From Pomacea canaliculata (lineage: Eukaryota > Mollusca > Gastropoda > Architaenioglossa > Ampullariidae): a stretch of DNA of 64,000 nt. Shown in pieces: positions 49,761-62,629 of the stretch. The notes under the pieces were generated by a model. That model ran no database searches and had not been told where the DNA came from. It was given only the letters and a program-made list of their open reading frames with translations. The translations under genes and the position numbers were made by a program. The stretch lies in assembly GCF_003073045.1 (NCBI RefSeq), contig NC_037592.1:2949371-3013370 (forward strand). The letters are read 5' to 3'. The stretch's first letter is position 1, and every line of letters starts with the position of its first letter.

Positions 49761-52700
49761 CTTTTATAGGTCAAAAGCATCATTTGCACATTTCTGATGT
49801 TATAAAAATTTTAATTTTGTACAGTCTACATAATGTTAATGAAATAACTGTAAAACATTACACCACTAAGACAAAATACAAATCAACATACTGACTCATT
49901 AAAAATTGATAAGAACTTTTGACCTGACAAACTGATTAAGAAAAATATCCCATAATTATTCATATATGAAAATCATAACTGACTAGAGCATTTTCCCTCT
50001 TATGAAGACATGAGGAGTGAAACTAGTGAGGGAGACTAGCAGAAAAAAAAAAATAAGGCAGGATGAAGATATCGCAATAAGGTATTTAAAAAATGCCCAG
50101 GACTACAGGTGAAATTTAAGTTTTTCATCAGGATCAATGGCAGGCAATAGTCAAGACAATATGAGAAACCAAAGCAAGCTATACAGAAAGATATATGATA
50201 CTTTCACCCTTGTTTGGTTGTTTACTTTTTAGTAATGGTCAAGGGAAGAAAAGAGAGAGAAAAGACACCTTCAAAAGCAACTAATTTTAAATGCAGTTAT
50301 GACTTACCAATAATTTGTGTATATATACACACATAGATTTTGTCTCACAAATGAATACTAAAACTGTTATGAAGTCTCACAAAATTTCTATGTGCGCTTT
50401 GACACTGCTTACTTTACATATGACAAATCATAACTTCAGCATTTATGTTCAAACATTACTGCTAACATATTAATGATTAAGAAACTTCACACTTTCTAGA
50501 TCTAATTAAAAAAAGAAAAAAAAAAAAAAAAGCGAAATGCTGTCAACACATCATACACACAATATAGTTATAACTAAAAAATAATGTCATCACTCTTAGG
50601 TCCCTGAATTATGTGCATAATTCTCTCACTTGAGAGATATACTTTATCACCACTGTTGGATTTGCTCATATCAGTTATCAAAGAAAATTCTGTTACATGA
50701 CCTTAACACATTTCAATGAGCATCACCCTGCATGACAGTTCACAGCTCAACAGCAACCACAGAATACATAAGAAAAATTCTTTCAGTCACCCTCGGCATT
50801 TTCGTGAACTATAAATCTACTGCATGGAAATCAGGCTCAACTAGATATAGCACTCTGTATAGGTTTATGTTTCCTTTGCTGTGATTTCTGCTGCCACTAA
50901 AACAGTAGTGTCTGCAGAAGATATGCAGTTTGTGTTTGTGAAAAAAGCATCAAAGTTATTCATTCTGGACTTTATGAATAAATGTAACATTACACCTTTA
51001 AAGAGTATTTTCTTACTATACAGACTGAACACAGCTGACACAGAAAACAATTTTCGCAGTCTTCCCTTTTTATCTCCTGGGATAACAATTGTCAAGGTGG
51101 TCAGGGGCCTTTGATGAAAATTTTAATGATTATAAGTACCTATTACTTCTACTGCATTACTGGATCACATTTCATGAAGGATAAAGAACAGCAAGTGTCA
51201 CTCTTCTGTTAAATTCTGGTTGCAAAACCATGAACAAGCATCAACTTGTTTCAGCTTAGCTTCACAACATTTTCTTCTTGAACATTAAAAAAAAAAAAAA
51301 AAAAAAAAAAATTACAAGTGACACTAATACCTGTGCAATCTATGCAGTCACCTATAATATGCTAGTGCTAGCATAGAGATTCACAAATACACCAATGGGG
51401 CTGTTAGTACGAGGTGCCACAAAAGACAAAAACAAAGCCTTTATACTTCTCGTGGCACTTAAATTCCAACAGTTCTGATTCAGGCAATGCACATAATTAT
51501 TTCAAGTAATGATTATCTCAGCCAGATTTTCCAAATACTTTCAAGTGCCCATTCAAAGTATGATGAAAAACATAAAATAGCCAAAACAAATACACCGTAC
51601 AAAAAAAAATTAAAAAATCGTGATTTAAATTTAAATTTAATGCCATTTCATTTTGAAAACTCCATTTTAACAGTCATTTTATGCTCTATAGCGCATTGCC
51701 TAAAAAAAACAAACTATTTTTGATTTGGCACAGAGATCGAGAAACCATCTATGTGCATTATTCCATTAAGGTGCACATCTACAAGACAGTCCACCGGACT
51801 TATCACATGTTGAAGTACAGTAGACATATCCCACAAATGATAGGAAATTACCTGCTCCACATCAGATACAGCTCCAATACAGGTATCACATAAATGACAG
51901 AATGGAGAGCAGCTTGTCATACAACCAGCAGAACACAACATGTGCCAGATTTATTGTACAGCAGCTAACAAAAGGATAATGTAGGCAGACTACCACAAAG
52001 GTATGAATTTATATTTATCACACAGTCCATAAGATACACCATATGGTTGGTACACCATACAGCAGGCTGAAAAGAACAAAAAGTCACACTTTATTTAAAG
52101 TAGGCAACATGTTTTTTTTTCTTATATGGCATTTGGTATATCAAGTATACAAAGCTGGTAAGACAGCAAGTGCAAGTCTGTGGACACACTTGCACCATGT
52201 GATTTTCTATTTCATATCAGTTAGGAAAAAGGAATGTTGCTTACAAATTAGGTGGGATGCTAGGACATAATGGTGCAACAAAACTGATTCAAAGAACATT
52301 AGGCAATAATTACAAAATACACGCTAAATAAGGTTAATGAAAATAAGGTTAATGAGTTCTCCCTCTACGTCTGCTAAATATATGGAAGATTTCTTACTGT
52401 TTAGTTAATGGGTTATTTCTTACAGAGGTGAAACTTTCTAGCTGTGGATGTCACTTTCACTTACATACAAGAGATGTAAGCTTGCTTAAAATGCATTCCC
52501 CTGCCTCACACTGTAGCATACCCAAAGGTTATTACATGCAGCAGCACTATCTTGGTGCAACAAGATTTCTGCCTCTTGATAATGTGCAGTGAAAACTGGC
52601 AGTAAGAACAAACGCTTCAACAAACTCACATGCTGTCTCTTACCCACACATACCAATGGAACCATCCTATATAAAAAAAAAACTGTAAACAGTCAACAAT

Positions 52701-53050
52701 TTTCTTTTAAAATGGTAATATTTAGTATTATATATATAAAAAAAAATCCCTTTTAAAGAGGAAAAGCGAAATTTAAGCTTCACACAATATATATACAGCC
52801 TGTAGTTTTAGATCAATTAGGTACTCAACTTATTAGTAGGACGGGAAGGGGCAAACAGGGTGGGAGAGGGGGTTAAAATTAATTGTCTACATGTTAAACA
52901 GCATCAAGGTTTTGAAACATTTACTTGCACCTGGTGCACGGAGATGCACAGACACACACACAATCATTCTTTCACACATCAAGTGGTGAAAACCCCCCCT
53001 CCAAAAAAACAAAAACAAAAACAAAACAAACAAAAATCACCAAGAGAAGT

Positions 53051-53176
53051 TCAAAAATTATTGGTGTTTAAACGAGGTCTTGGACGGTCCCCAAATATGT
53101 AACGGTTGTTGTCTGGGATGCTCTCTGCCAAAGCTTGCATCTGAGATGCAATTTGCTGTGGATCCAAACGAGGCCT
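53051..53176 (-). CDS. AKT1S1: Last AKT1S1 exon: Akt phosphorylation site
   Basis: Forty-one codons plus TGA: RPRLDPQQIASQMQALAE then SIPDNNRYIFGDRPRPRLNT and NNF. Known of the family: RPRLNT around Thr246 of human PRAS40 is the Akt site and 14-3-3 dock. The match here, including the FGD lead-in, is the strongest evidence for gene identity. Confidence 0.93.
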   Translation of the reverse strand, partial: RPRLDPQQIASQMQALAESIPDNNRYIFGDRPRPRLNTNNF

Positions 53177-56100
53177 CTGCAAGTCAGAAGAACAAGAGAA
53201 AAAATGTCATAATACTTATACTATGTAAGTGAACAAATAAAGTGTTTTGAATTCTTTTTTCAGTTTCAACATTCTTTTAAGGTTACCTGTATTATGATCT
53301 TTTTGTCCATGATAGGAATAGTCTGAACAGTATTTCCACATCTAAGATAATTGGTATCAAACAGAGGGATTTAGCTTCTTTCTGTGACCAACAAATAGTA
53401 AGGAAAGCTTCATGCATTTTGTGAATACCTGAACATGTTCTAGCGAGAGAATTTGTATTATTAAGCTCAGGTAAACGTTAAGCCATGCCTATATGTAAAA
53501 GCAATTCTTCTTCTTGTTCCTGGAGGCCCCCAGTGGAGCATAGCGCCGTAACTACACCCCACATTTAAAAGCAATAGGCACCTGAAATCTTTTGTGCCAT
53601 CTGTAGTCCAGCTGCTCAATTTCAGATGAATTGTCAGTTTTGTGTGTGTGATGTAGGTGTGCACATGAATGGCCTTGATGTAAGTTTTTTAAAAATGATT
53701 GTCACTTGCCCATATCTTTTTCATCTGTTCACTTTTTTTCACTTGCTTACATCTTTTATGTGCTTTTAAATGCTGCACCTTGTAACGAACTTTATTTTAA
53801 ACTTTTTTTGTGTGTGTGACTTGAGCACCTTCCCATGTTCAAATTGCCCGTTGACAAATAAAGTTGGTCATTATCATTGTTACCTGATATTGGAAGTAAA
53901 AAGTGTTTAAACCAAAAGATGTCATAAGCAAGCAAATTTCTCACATATTAATGAAATCCAAATATGAAAGATATCTGTTTGAACATTTTCTTCCTTACTC
54001 TTGCTAAGACACCATAAATGATATAATTATACCCCATGATGATAGATATGCTTGTTTAAAAAAACATGAACACGACCTATTGCTGTCTCTAACAGTTAAA
54101 AACTAGTAGAACCTTGATTTGAATAGTTTGTACCAACCAACACTTCAAATTCAGGTCCTACTAGTTTAGATTGTTTTCCCCACAAAGGACAATTTTATTT
54201 TCTGCTTTGGTTTAAAATCATTTTTTATTATACCTCATCATCGCTGTCTGAATCAAAACCAGAATCAGTTCGTATCTGATTGTTCCAGACACCCATTGGG
54301 ACATTCACTGGCAGGGAAGCTGAATAAATTGGATTAGGCTTCATCTGACGCCTTTCCGCTGTGAGGACACTGCAACAGCAAACAGGTAATTCTAATTATT
54401 AATGGATTTTTATTTGTTACAGGCAAAGAATTTGGAAGCTGGGGGTGGCTGGTGTTTCATGCTGAAGCCAGCAGCTAAGGCTATATCATGGCAAAGCAGC
54501 CAGCCCTATAAACAGAGGCCACATGGAGAGAAAAAAACAGTGTGCCCGAGACGGGATCTGAACCCGCGGCAGACAAACTTCACTGTATTGGTAACAGGCG
54601 CTAGCCATTGTGCTACCAGACTGCCTTGCCAAGATCTTGGAAAGGTAAAACAAAGACAAATGTAATAACTATCCTAATGCACTGACAACCTTTTGTAAAT
54701 GTTGATGCATGTCATATAATGAAAGAAATAATTAAATAATTCTTCACACAGAATCTGCAAGAGTTATTTCTTCATGACCCAAGACTCAAAAAGAGAAGCT
54801 AAGGAGGGGAACTAAATGGTATATTAAAAAAAAATTAAGATGTAAACAAGTAACACCAATCAAACGTACTTTCAGCAACAGTGTAATCAACAGATTATGA
54901 CAGGTTAAAGCCAAACTTCTACTGTACAGCAGGAAAGAATGGTTCCACTACAGGGAGAGAAGCGAGAGCACACACAGTGCCAGCTGCGCATATGGTCAAA
55001 GTTTCATTGTTTCCATCTGACCCTTCTTCTCTGTCAGGAATTTCAGTAATCTTCCTTGGCTTTTTTTACGACTAGAGACATCATAAAGTTAGTGCAGATG
55101 AGTGAGAGATCACAGTTTTAGAGTTAAAGTGAAATAACTGCACTCCTGACTGGACAGCCAACAAGTGCTATTTTGTAATTTTTTGCCCAGTCAAGGTCAC
55201 ATTTAACACAGTTTGGAGAAACTTTATAAGCTACAAATCTATAATTGGTAACTGTGTACTTTGTGTAAATTAAAGAAAAATTGATGCAATACTATCAAAA
55301 ACTGAGTGTAAGTATGACTGATGAGAAAACTTGTAAAGGGTAAAATTTGATATGTAACATTTATGGACAAAATGAGTTTCCAGAATCAGCTGGAGGGTGG
55401 GGGAGGGAATTAAACACTGCTCACTGTGGAGATGAGAAATATACCTCCACTGCTGCATAGACCTTAAGCATCTAGAGGCAACGTAATGCATAACTTTCAT
55501 GTCAGCAATTTTTGTGAGTTCCTGGATAATCTGAATAATAATAATCATAATGAACATTTATATAGCACTTTTCAAATGATTGCCTGTTTCATGTGAGCAA
55601 TTTTGATGAGTACCTGAATAATAATACTAATAATGGACATTTATAAAGCACTTTTCCAATGCTTGCTTAGAGTGCTTTACAGAAAGCCCTTTACTGTGGG
55701 AAGTAACCTGTGTGGAATGAGCTGTGAGCATATGATTTGTTTGTTTTTAACTGAGGCCATATCACAGCAACAAAAAGTAATCTTAACTTAAAAAGTCTAG
55801 GGACAAAACCCCCTGAGTGACATAACCATAACATTCTTTAAAAGATCAACGCAAGAAGTAAAAAATATATAAAAGAGAGGGCAAAGTGTAAAAAGGAGTG
55901 GTGAGGCCCAAAAAAGGCCACCAACGAACAGAAAACCCCAAAAGATAAGCAGTCATCAGGACATAAAATTCCTTAAATGTGACAGTAAAGTCCTATCCTC
56001 CTAAAAATGTAAAGATTTCTGCCAATGGGACGGACCTGAACAAAGAAAACAGAATTTTTCTGTAAATAACTGCCAACAGATAATCTGGAGTGCAGTACAA

Positions 56101-59100
56101 TCATAATATGTACCATACTAAAACTTCCTTTACACCATGGACAAACTGGTGGTGGTTCACCTCATAAGAGGTGTCCTTGCATGGCATAGGTGTATCCTAA
56201 CTTTAATCTAGCAAGGACCACCTCCTCCCACCTCACAGGATGGCACGAAGGTAGGTGGTCGGAAAGACAGGGAAGAGTGGCGTGTAATTTATTTTGTCCC
56301 AGTGGCTTTGTGCAGACAGAATGTGATGGATGGCACTGATCTTGCGTAGTTCATAATAGGCAGACTGACAGACAGCTGTGACTTGTTTAGCAAGAGTCAT
56401 GTCTGCAGTGACAATGAATCCCAGATTCCTGATGGAGGACGCAAAGGTGATGTTGGTTTCGCCCACCTTGATGTGACTTGGTGGACAAACAAGTGAAGAT
56501 GGGTTTCTTCTTCTCAAACATAGGAGGGCTTCTGTTTTATCATTATCGAGTTTTAAGTTTGTTTGACAACATCCAGTGTTTGACTTCATTAATACAGACT
56601 TGATAGTTTATTACAGTTATTAGCATTAATCAATTTAAGCCAAAAAGTCAGCATTCTACTGTTAATAAGATTATTAGGGCAGCAGACATACTCTCCAAAC
56701 ACTATATAAGATGGTGTGGACTTGCTTATTTTGAGAATCATTTTGTAGAATCTTAACTCTAGTTTAATACAAATACCTCTAATTCCTGATGCCCTTATTT
56801 CATAACCATAAGTATTGGAAGAACAACTCTGTCAAACATATTAAGTTGTATATCTAGTGGTAGATGTGACTGTTTACATTTTAAGTACAGCAAACATGGC
56901 TCTTGAAGCTGTCATGTAAATCTTTTTGTGCTATAAGAAATTTACTGTTAAAATTTAGTTTCAGGCCAAGATAGAAACAATCATTTACTATTTCAATCTA
57001 CTTTCAAATTCATGATTTAGCATCTAGGCCAACAGCATGATGCACCATATACGTTTATATAGATCCAATCATGTGATTTTACAAGCTTATTTTCCATGCA
57101 TTGCCTTACCTGTTAGAATATCATCATCATCCTCGCTGCTTGAGTTGTTGTTGTAGAGATCATTTTCAGATTCCAGCCCATCAATCGCAAATAAGTCTGG
57201 ATTAGAAAAAAAAAACAACACCTGGGATTTGCTCTCTCTGTATATATATCAGAGTAAATTTGACTTCTCAGTTGATTGATCCTTTTGGGGGTTTTGAGTG
57301 AATAATAAATAAACCAACCCCTCTAGTAGGATTATACTGCGTTCTTACCAAGTGGTGATAAAAATCATGCTAAAAAAACTGCTTTCATATTGCTTAATTA
57401 TAAAATCACAGGGAGATATGTGAATCTTCAGAAATTAAATAAAGACAACTTTTCCCCACCCGTTCAAATCTCTGTGTGAAAACCAGGCATGACACCATGC
57501 AAGTGGTTTACAAGTAGTCTGTTTTTAATTAAAAATGACCGAGTCTTGCGCCTTGAGTAATACAAGTTTTACAGAAACTATTAATCTTGAAAGCACATGC
57601 TGAATGTACAGGAAAGAATTCTGATGAAATAAGTGTTGATACTTTTTTCAAATAATCTTACATTAAGAAAACAGAGAATCAACTTGTATATGTGGAGGTT
57701 ACTTCCAAATCCTCAGGTTCAAACATGTCAGAATTATTTAGTACATTTAGACTGTACGAATTTCATATTAATCTTTGCTGCTAGAGCTAAATAAAGATCT
57801 CCCAAATAACCTGATACATCAATCCATCTGCTGGCCAATGTTTAGATGCGTAGAATGGTGATATCTCTGTGACATTGCAGATTATTTGTGTGCAGGAGTG
57901 AGATTTCCCAGGAACAACTCTCTAACTTTGAAATTAGATAATAAATAAGCATTAGCATCTAAGGCACTGAAATTTGCAGAATATGATTATAATCATCTTT
58001 ATCTACCTGAATCTGTGTAAAATTTGGATCATCCAACAGGGTCTTTCAGGTGGTTCTAAATAACAATGAAATTAACAGTTTTTTATAATATATACCATCA
58101 GTCTCCAGATCTGTCGTGGAGATGCTTTGTGGTGATGGCACCCGCCCAATGGCAATGGGATTTGACATTTGCTGAAAAGTGACGATTGTATTTAAATTTT
58201 TCAAATATGCAAACATCTATGGATAATAATTTGAAAGTTGACAAATTGCATTTAGACTGGATTATCTTCCTTAAGGGACCTTTTTGAAATTGTAGGAACA
58301 GTAATGTGTGAAGGTATGTGAACATGTTCACAGAAACAGTTGAGCAGCATAATGATCTTGAAACAGTGAAGACTGATTTTATGAATGGGTACTGTTGACT
58401 AAAGATATATTTTTATATCTAGCATACACATATAGTTATAAATAATTATTTCACTTTAAATCACTGACAACTGCTTACCTGGACTCTTGGTCTTGATGGT
58501 TCATCAATGAGACTGACACATTTTGTAAGAGGTGCTGAAATCAAAATTAAAACCAGCATTAAGTACAGTCAACTGATCTGTTATCTTAATGCAAGAAATA
58601 CTAAACCATTCTCTGGTCTGGAAAGAGCAGAGATTAAATGCCATCAAAAATCAAAAGGTAACACTTATAAACCATCCAGGATAATAAAAAGAGCATACTT
58701 CGAGGCTTTGAGGCTCGCCCACTTCCTCCTGTTTGATCAGAACGCCTCAAAATCAAGCTGGAATAAAATTAAACAAGATGAATGCAAATCAAGCAAAATG
58801 TCAAGAATCCATTGTCATCACTTTTATTTCCCTCAACCATTATCCCCATGCAGAAAGAAAGAAGCAACAAAAAAACACTAGCAGTCACATGTAAAAGCAT
58901 TTAACAACGGAGCTTATTTACTCCATTTGTCTTGAGAATGTGACTCACATAATCTAACAGATATATATAAAAAAAGAATACTTTATGAAAATTATGAGAA
59001 TAAACAACAATAATCCTAATAACATATGAAAGGGTTTTTTTTTTTTGTAAATTCTCTTTCTTTGATACTTATCAGACTGAGAAGCTTAGTGGCTGCAACT

Positions 59101-62100
59101 GCTTTTCGTTGTCAATGCTCATAACCACCAGAGACTCTAATTTACCTAGGTGCACCTACTCTAGACCTTATACAAATCTTTCTTAAGAGTTCAATAGTCT
59201 TTTTGTCAACACCTTCAAGCAGACACAAGGAAGGATTAGAGGGGATTCACATCAAGTCATCTGGTAAGTATTAATGAAAGATAATTTACAAGAAAAGTTT
59301 CCCTCTCAACCTGAGCCTATCAATTCTCTGACCAACTGATGAAAATGTCATAGCCACAAAATGACAAACAAGAACAGCACAGCATGCAGAGTGAGTGTGA
59401 AATTAGCAGAAGACTTGGTGTGACAACAATTTTTACAAATATCTTTCATGGTTCTTTTTGGAGATCAAAACAGTTGGGTTGTCTGGTAAAGTTATGGAAG
59501 AAGTACATGTGTACAGCACTTTAGCGTGATGTTCTGAGTGCTAATCATGTACATAAATGATATGAATGGTAGAACTTTGTACAAACATAAAAAGAGAGTG
59601 AAAACTACAAAAGCCATGGAAGAACAACCAGCTGGAAACTTGTGACCTAAAACTCCAGATGTTTCTTGTACAAGTGTGATTAAGGGCATATTTGAGAGAA
59701 AATCATCTGCTGGTGATGTATCCCTTACCATGTGGAAATGGTTCACAATTCACAATGACTTGCCTTATCATCAACTATTCTATGGCTTCAGCCTATGACA
59801 GCTCAAAAATATACTCAACTCTTTAAAGTTTACTAAAACTTATATATAGCTGGAGAAAAATCCATTTTTCTGGCAGATAAAAATGAAATTCAGTAATAGA
59901 ATAACTTTTTAGAACAGCAAAGTTCACCTCGTGACAAAAACTTAAAAAAAAAAAAAAAGGTCATTTTCCAACTTAACTATGTTTTGGAAATGACATACCT
60001 TATCATTTTCTTTTTGTCATCCTGGGCTTGAATCTTCATTTGTGCTAATTCTTCCCTCTGCTCTTCTTCAAACCGCCTGTCAGTAAAAAACAATGCCGTA
60101 CCAGTTTAACTCAGGTTTTTCACCTATCCTTATTGATCAATACTACAAAATCATTCTTCCATAGTTGTTGAGATTTTTTTCCAATCATTTAATTTCAGTT
60201 TGAGGTACATTCAGGTACACAGATGTGCAGGTGCCTTTCATTTCTCTCATCAAAATTTATCTTACAGGCCACCCTGATTCTACCTGATGCGCTCTTCCAT
60301 AGATATTTCTTGGTTGAGAAGAAAGCTGTCAATCTGTCGCTGTACATCTGACAGCTGTGCTTGCAGGGCCTCAAATGACTGGGCCTTCGGGTCTGCATTG
60401 AAGAAAGAGACATTAAATTATCAGAAAATCTGAATAGATGTATGCACATGACAAGAGCTGTCAGAAAGAACTGCAACAAGGTTTCAAAATATTTCCTAAA
60501 CTGCAGATAATTGTCTCACATTAACACCACCAAACAAACAGCTTAGATCAACATAGCTCTGCTTTTTGTTTGGATTGTAGTGTCAAAATAGTCATGAAAG
60601 TATTTTAAATATTTGTTTATATATATATCTTTCAAAATATCTACCGAAGTCACTTTTATTAATAAGATTCACAGAATGCCTTCACCACATCAATGTGTCA
60701 GAGCGAACTTCTGAACTTGTAAAACTTACACTGAAAATTTGTATCATTTAAATTTTTTAAGCTCTAACAAAGTGACAAGTAGCCATGCTAATTTTGCTTT
60801 CAAACAACCAGGGAAGAATTAGTTCACCTGGCATGCTGCTTATCAAATCTTTAGAGTTCAGAATTATCTGGAAGACTGGGGAGTAATCTCTAGATCTTGT
60901 TAACCGTGACAAAGCCTCATCTCCACACTGAAAACCAACAGATACAGAATATGGAAAGGAGAGAACATTGTCAACATCTCTGACAAGAAACATAGTAACA
61001 GAAAAAACACTCAAGGCTTCCCATGAAAATTCTTCCTTTTTTCTCAAATCATAAAAGTGCTATTATTGTTTCTCCATTGACAAGATCTAGCATTATCACC
61101 ATACTGGCTCTGGCCACTGACTATAAAGTATGTTACCTTTGGTCACTGCAATAACAATCAGTATTATATAATAAAATCTCTGGGTCTGGTGTCTAATTAT
61201 AACTATCCATGCTCAGCAAGGAATAAATCATATCACCAACCTCTACAACACTGTGCTTTCTGCTATCTTATTTCTACGAAAGGGAAGCCATTAATAAAAA
61301 TCTTAAAAGCATGCCTCTGTAGTAGTGCCAGGTTCAGCGTAACTGCAAGCAATTTAGCTTAGTACAGCTACCACCTACCTCCATATCTTTACAGACTAAA
61401 ATTAATTTGAGATCCCGGTTTATGGTGTGTGTCTTCTTCTTACAGTTGAGGCAGGTGAAGGTTGTCCATCCACCACAGCTCTCACGTTTTACCCAAAAGC
61501 CATATTTCTGGCCAACAAAAAATATGAACAGTTAATTTGTTTACTTTTTCTTTGTCACAGCGAAAATGTTTCTAAAAAGATAATGCAACTGTATTATACA
61601 TCATGTGTAAGTGTGACTTTTCGACAAATGCAGTTATGTACATCTTAAATGGCTTGTGAGAATGGGAATTTTCATTTCTATGTTTTTGATGCCTTCTTCA
61701 AACAAAGTAACTTACATATTCAAAACCAGGATCTGTGAGTTCAATCTCTACTACTCTGTTTCCCAGGGGACTGTTCTGGCTGACATCTGAAAAAAAAATA
61801 AAAAAAATGGATTCGTATATGAACAGAGAAAACAGAAAAGGAGATTAACATGGCATGCTCTTAGCACATAAACATGAGAAAACAGTAAAAACAAATTAAA
61901 AAAAAAAAAGTGGAAATATTTATTTCTCTTTCATTCACACACACACAGAGCAATATTTACAACCCCATTTTCATAACAGATCACAGAGGAAAACAGTTCC
62001 CACTGAAAGAATGAATCATGAATTGTCCTCTGTTACACTAAGTCCACTGCCAATCCATTGTTTTAAAACCTATGTTGGTAACTCAGACTGAGGAAAATTC

Positions 62101-62629
62101 AATATTATTTCTGAACTATGAAACAGTCTCACCTCCCCTCAAAAACAAAAAAAAAAAAACCCACAAGTCTCTGGGTACATAAAAAAACATTCTCTTACCT
62201 AAACACAATAAACATTACAAATCTTGCATATTATTATCTGCCATGGTGTAACCTGTAGTTGTAATGTTTGCACCCTAATAGATTCATACATGGAAAGCTC
62301 TCGCACCAGCCACAACCTTCAGTGATGCTTATAAAATGTCTGAATTCAGGTCAATCCATTTATGCTTCCTCTCAAAAATTTATTTAAAAATACCAACCCA
62401 CTCTCTGAGACAACCTAATGACACTGTTACATTACATTATCATGTTAACAACTCTAATTCATAAGGATACATGGTGAGTGTAAATGTTGAGAAGTCACAA
62501 ACATGCACTCAAAAAAAGGACAATGTTGGATGACTTCTCAGCGAACAGTTATGAGTATGAATTACCTTGGTGTTTAATGGCCTCAGCATAGATTTTCACA
62601 TTCAGGCACCCGCACACAAACACAACCAT
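53051..62629 (-). CDS. AKT1S1: PRAS40 / Lobe-like mTORC1 regulator, 12 coding exons, 355 aa
   Basis: Exons in order: 62629-62566, 61786-61716, 61507-61379, 60927-60828, 60392-60284, 60076-59999, 58745-58699, 58534-58479, 58171-58096, 57196-57110, 54358-54234, 53176-53051. The summed length is 1,068 bases and every phase agrees. The C-terminus identifies it: Ala-Ser-Leu-Pro-Val-Asn-Val-Pro (Raptor-binding block, about 286-293), an IASQMQAL helix, and FGDRPRPRLNTNNF with the Akt site RPRLNT at Thr352. FAIDG (246-250) sits where vertebrates have the TOS motif, followed by an acidic run. The N-terminus is unlike human PRAS40: a CGC (6-8) plus CLNC (64-67) Cys module and a coiled coil (about 124-183). 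PRAS40 binds Raptor and restrains mTORC1 until phosphorylated by Akt. Confidence 0.9.
54234..54358 (-). CDS. AKT1S1: AKT1S1 exon with the Raptor-binding block
   Basis: It encodes ERRQMKPNPIYSASLPVNV then PMGVWNN and an acidic end (DSDSDDE). The acceptor is the AG at 54360-54359; the upstream AG (after TGCTGTTGCAG) would put a stop in frame. It corresponds to the human SLPVSVPVW segment, with Asn where human has the mTOR-target Ser183. Confidence 0.88.
54420..54620 (-). mobile_element. tRNA-derived SINE, minus strand
   Basis: On the minus strand it has an A-box-like TGGTAGCACAATGG and a B-box-like GCGGGTTCAGATCCCG at tRNA spacing, then a T run, then a tail reading TTTGCCATGATATAGCCTTA. The ends do not pair as an acceptor stem, so it is not a functional tRNA gene. 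It sits in the last AKT1S1 intron but one boundary away from exon 54358-54234. Confidence 0.8.
55490..55690 (+). repeat. Tandem pair of about 90-base units with TATAGCACTTTTC motif
   Basis: Unit 1: CATGTCAGCAATTTTTGTGA...CATTTATATAGCACTTTTC. Unit 2: CATGTGAGCAATTTTGATGA...CATTTATAAAGCACTTTTCC, ending AGAGTGCTTTACAG. The end resembles the LINE terminus at 32225-32290. Confidence 0.7.
55745..56285 (-). mobile_element. 3' end of a Jockey/I-like LINE
   Basis: On the minus strand: EEVVLARLKLGYTYAMQGHL, a stop, then GEPPPVCPWC. This is the typical post-RNase-H end of Jockey/I-type ORF2 (LARLRIGHT...LLRGE.PP.C..C). The 3' end reads TTGCTGTGATATGGCCTCAG. Truncated and nonfunctional. Confidence 0.75.
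56290..56589 (-). mobile_element. CR1-like reverse-transcriptase fragment
   Basis: One frame reads NLKLDNDKTEALL, SIRNLGFIVTADMTLAKQ and VCQSAYYELRKISAIHHILS, matching the RT thumb region of CR1-like LINEs. The match stops after HHILS, where sequence typical of the adjacent Jockey/I-like piece begins, so two different elements are joined here. Confidence 0.78.
61379..61507 (-). CDS. AKT1S1: AKT1S1 exon with CxxC module
   Basis: Phase 0 to phase 0, 43 codons: KYGFWVKRESCGGWTTFTCL, then NCKKKTHTI. Together with CGC in the first coding exon (62629-62566) it gives a CxC...CxxC arrangement that could hold one zinc. The spacing loosely recalls beta-sheet zinc modules, but no named domain could be assigned. 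Confidence 0.8.

Larger units (their letters stand above)
46100..53050 (-). other. Probable very long 3'UTR of the AKT1S1-like gene
   Basis: About 7 kb between the stop codon and the point where CpG density returns to normal (about 46.1 kb). It is AT-rich and CpG-poor, has no supported coding exon and many minus-strand AATAAA hexamers. It holds a decayed LINE piece (46700-46990), a minisatellite (49555-49760) and a poly(A) run (about 51288-51310). The UTR interpretation is inferred from composition; several shorter poly(A) sites are equally possible. Confidence 0.4.

Noticed and set aside
54540..54615. tRNA gene on the minus strand
   Set aside because: A and B boxes are present but the 5' and 3' ends do not pair as an acceptor stem and a SINE tail follows.
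58507..58881. 124-codon plus-strand ORF
   Set aside because: It is antisense to two phase-consistent AKT1S1 exons (58745-58699 and 58534-58479) and shows no domain.
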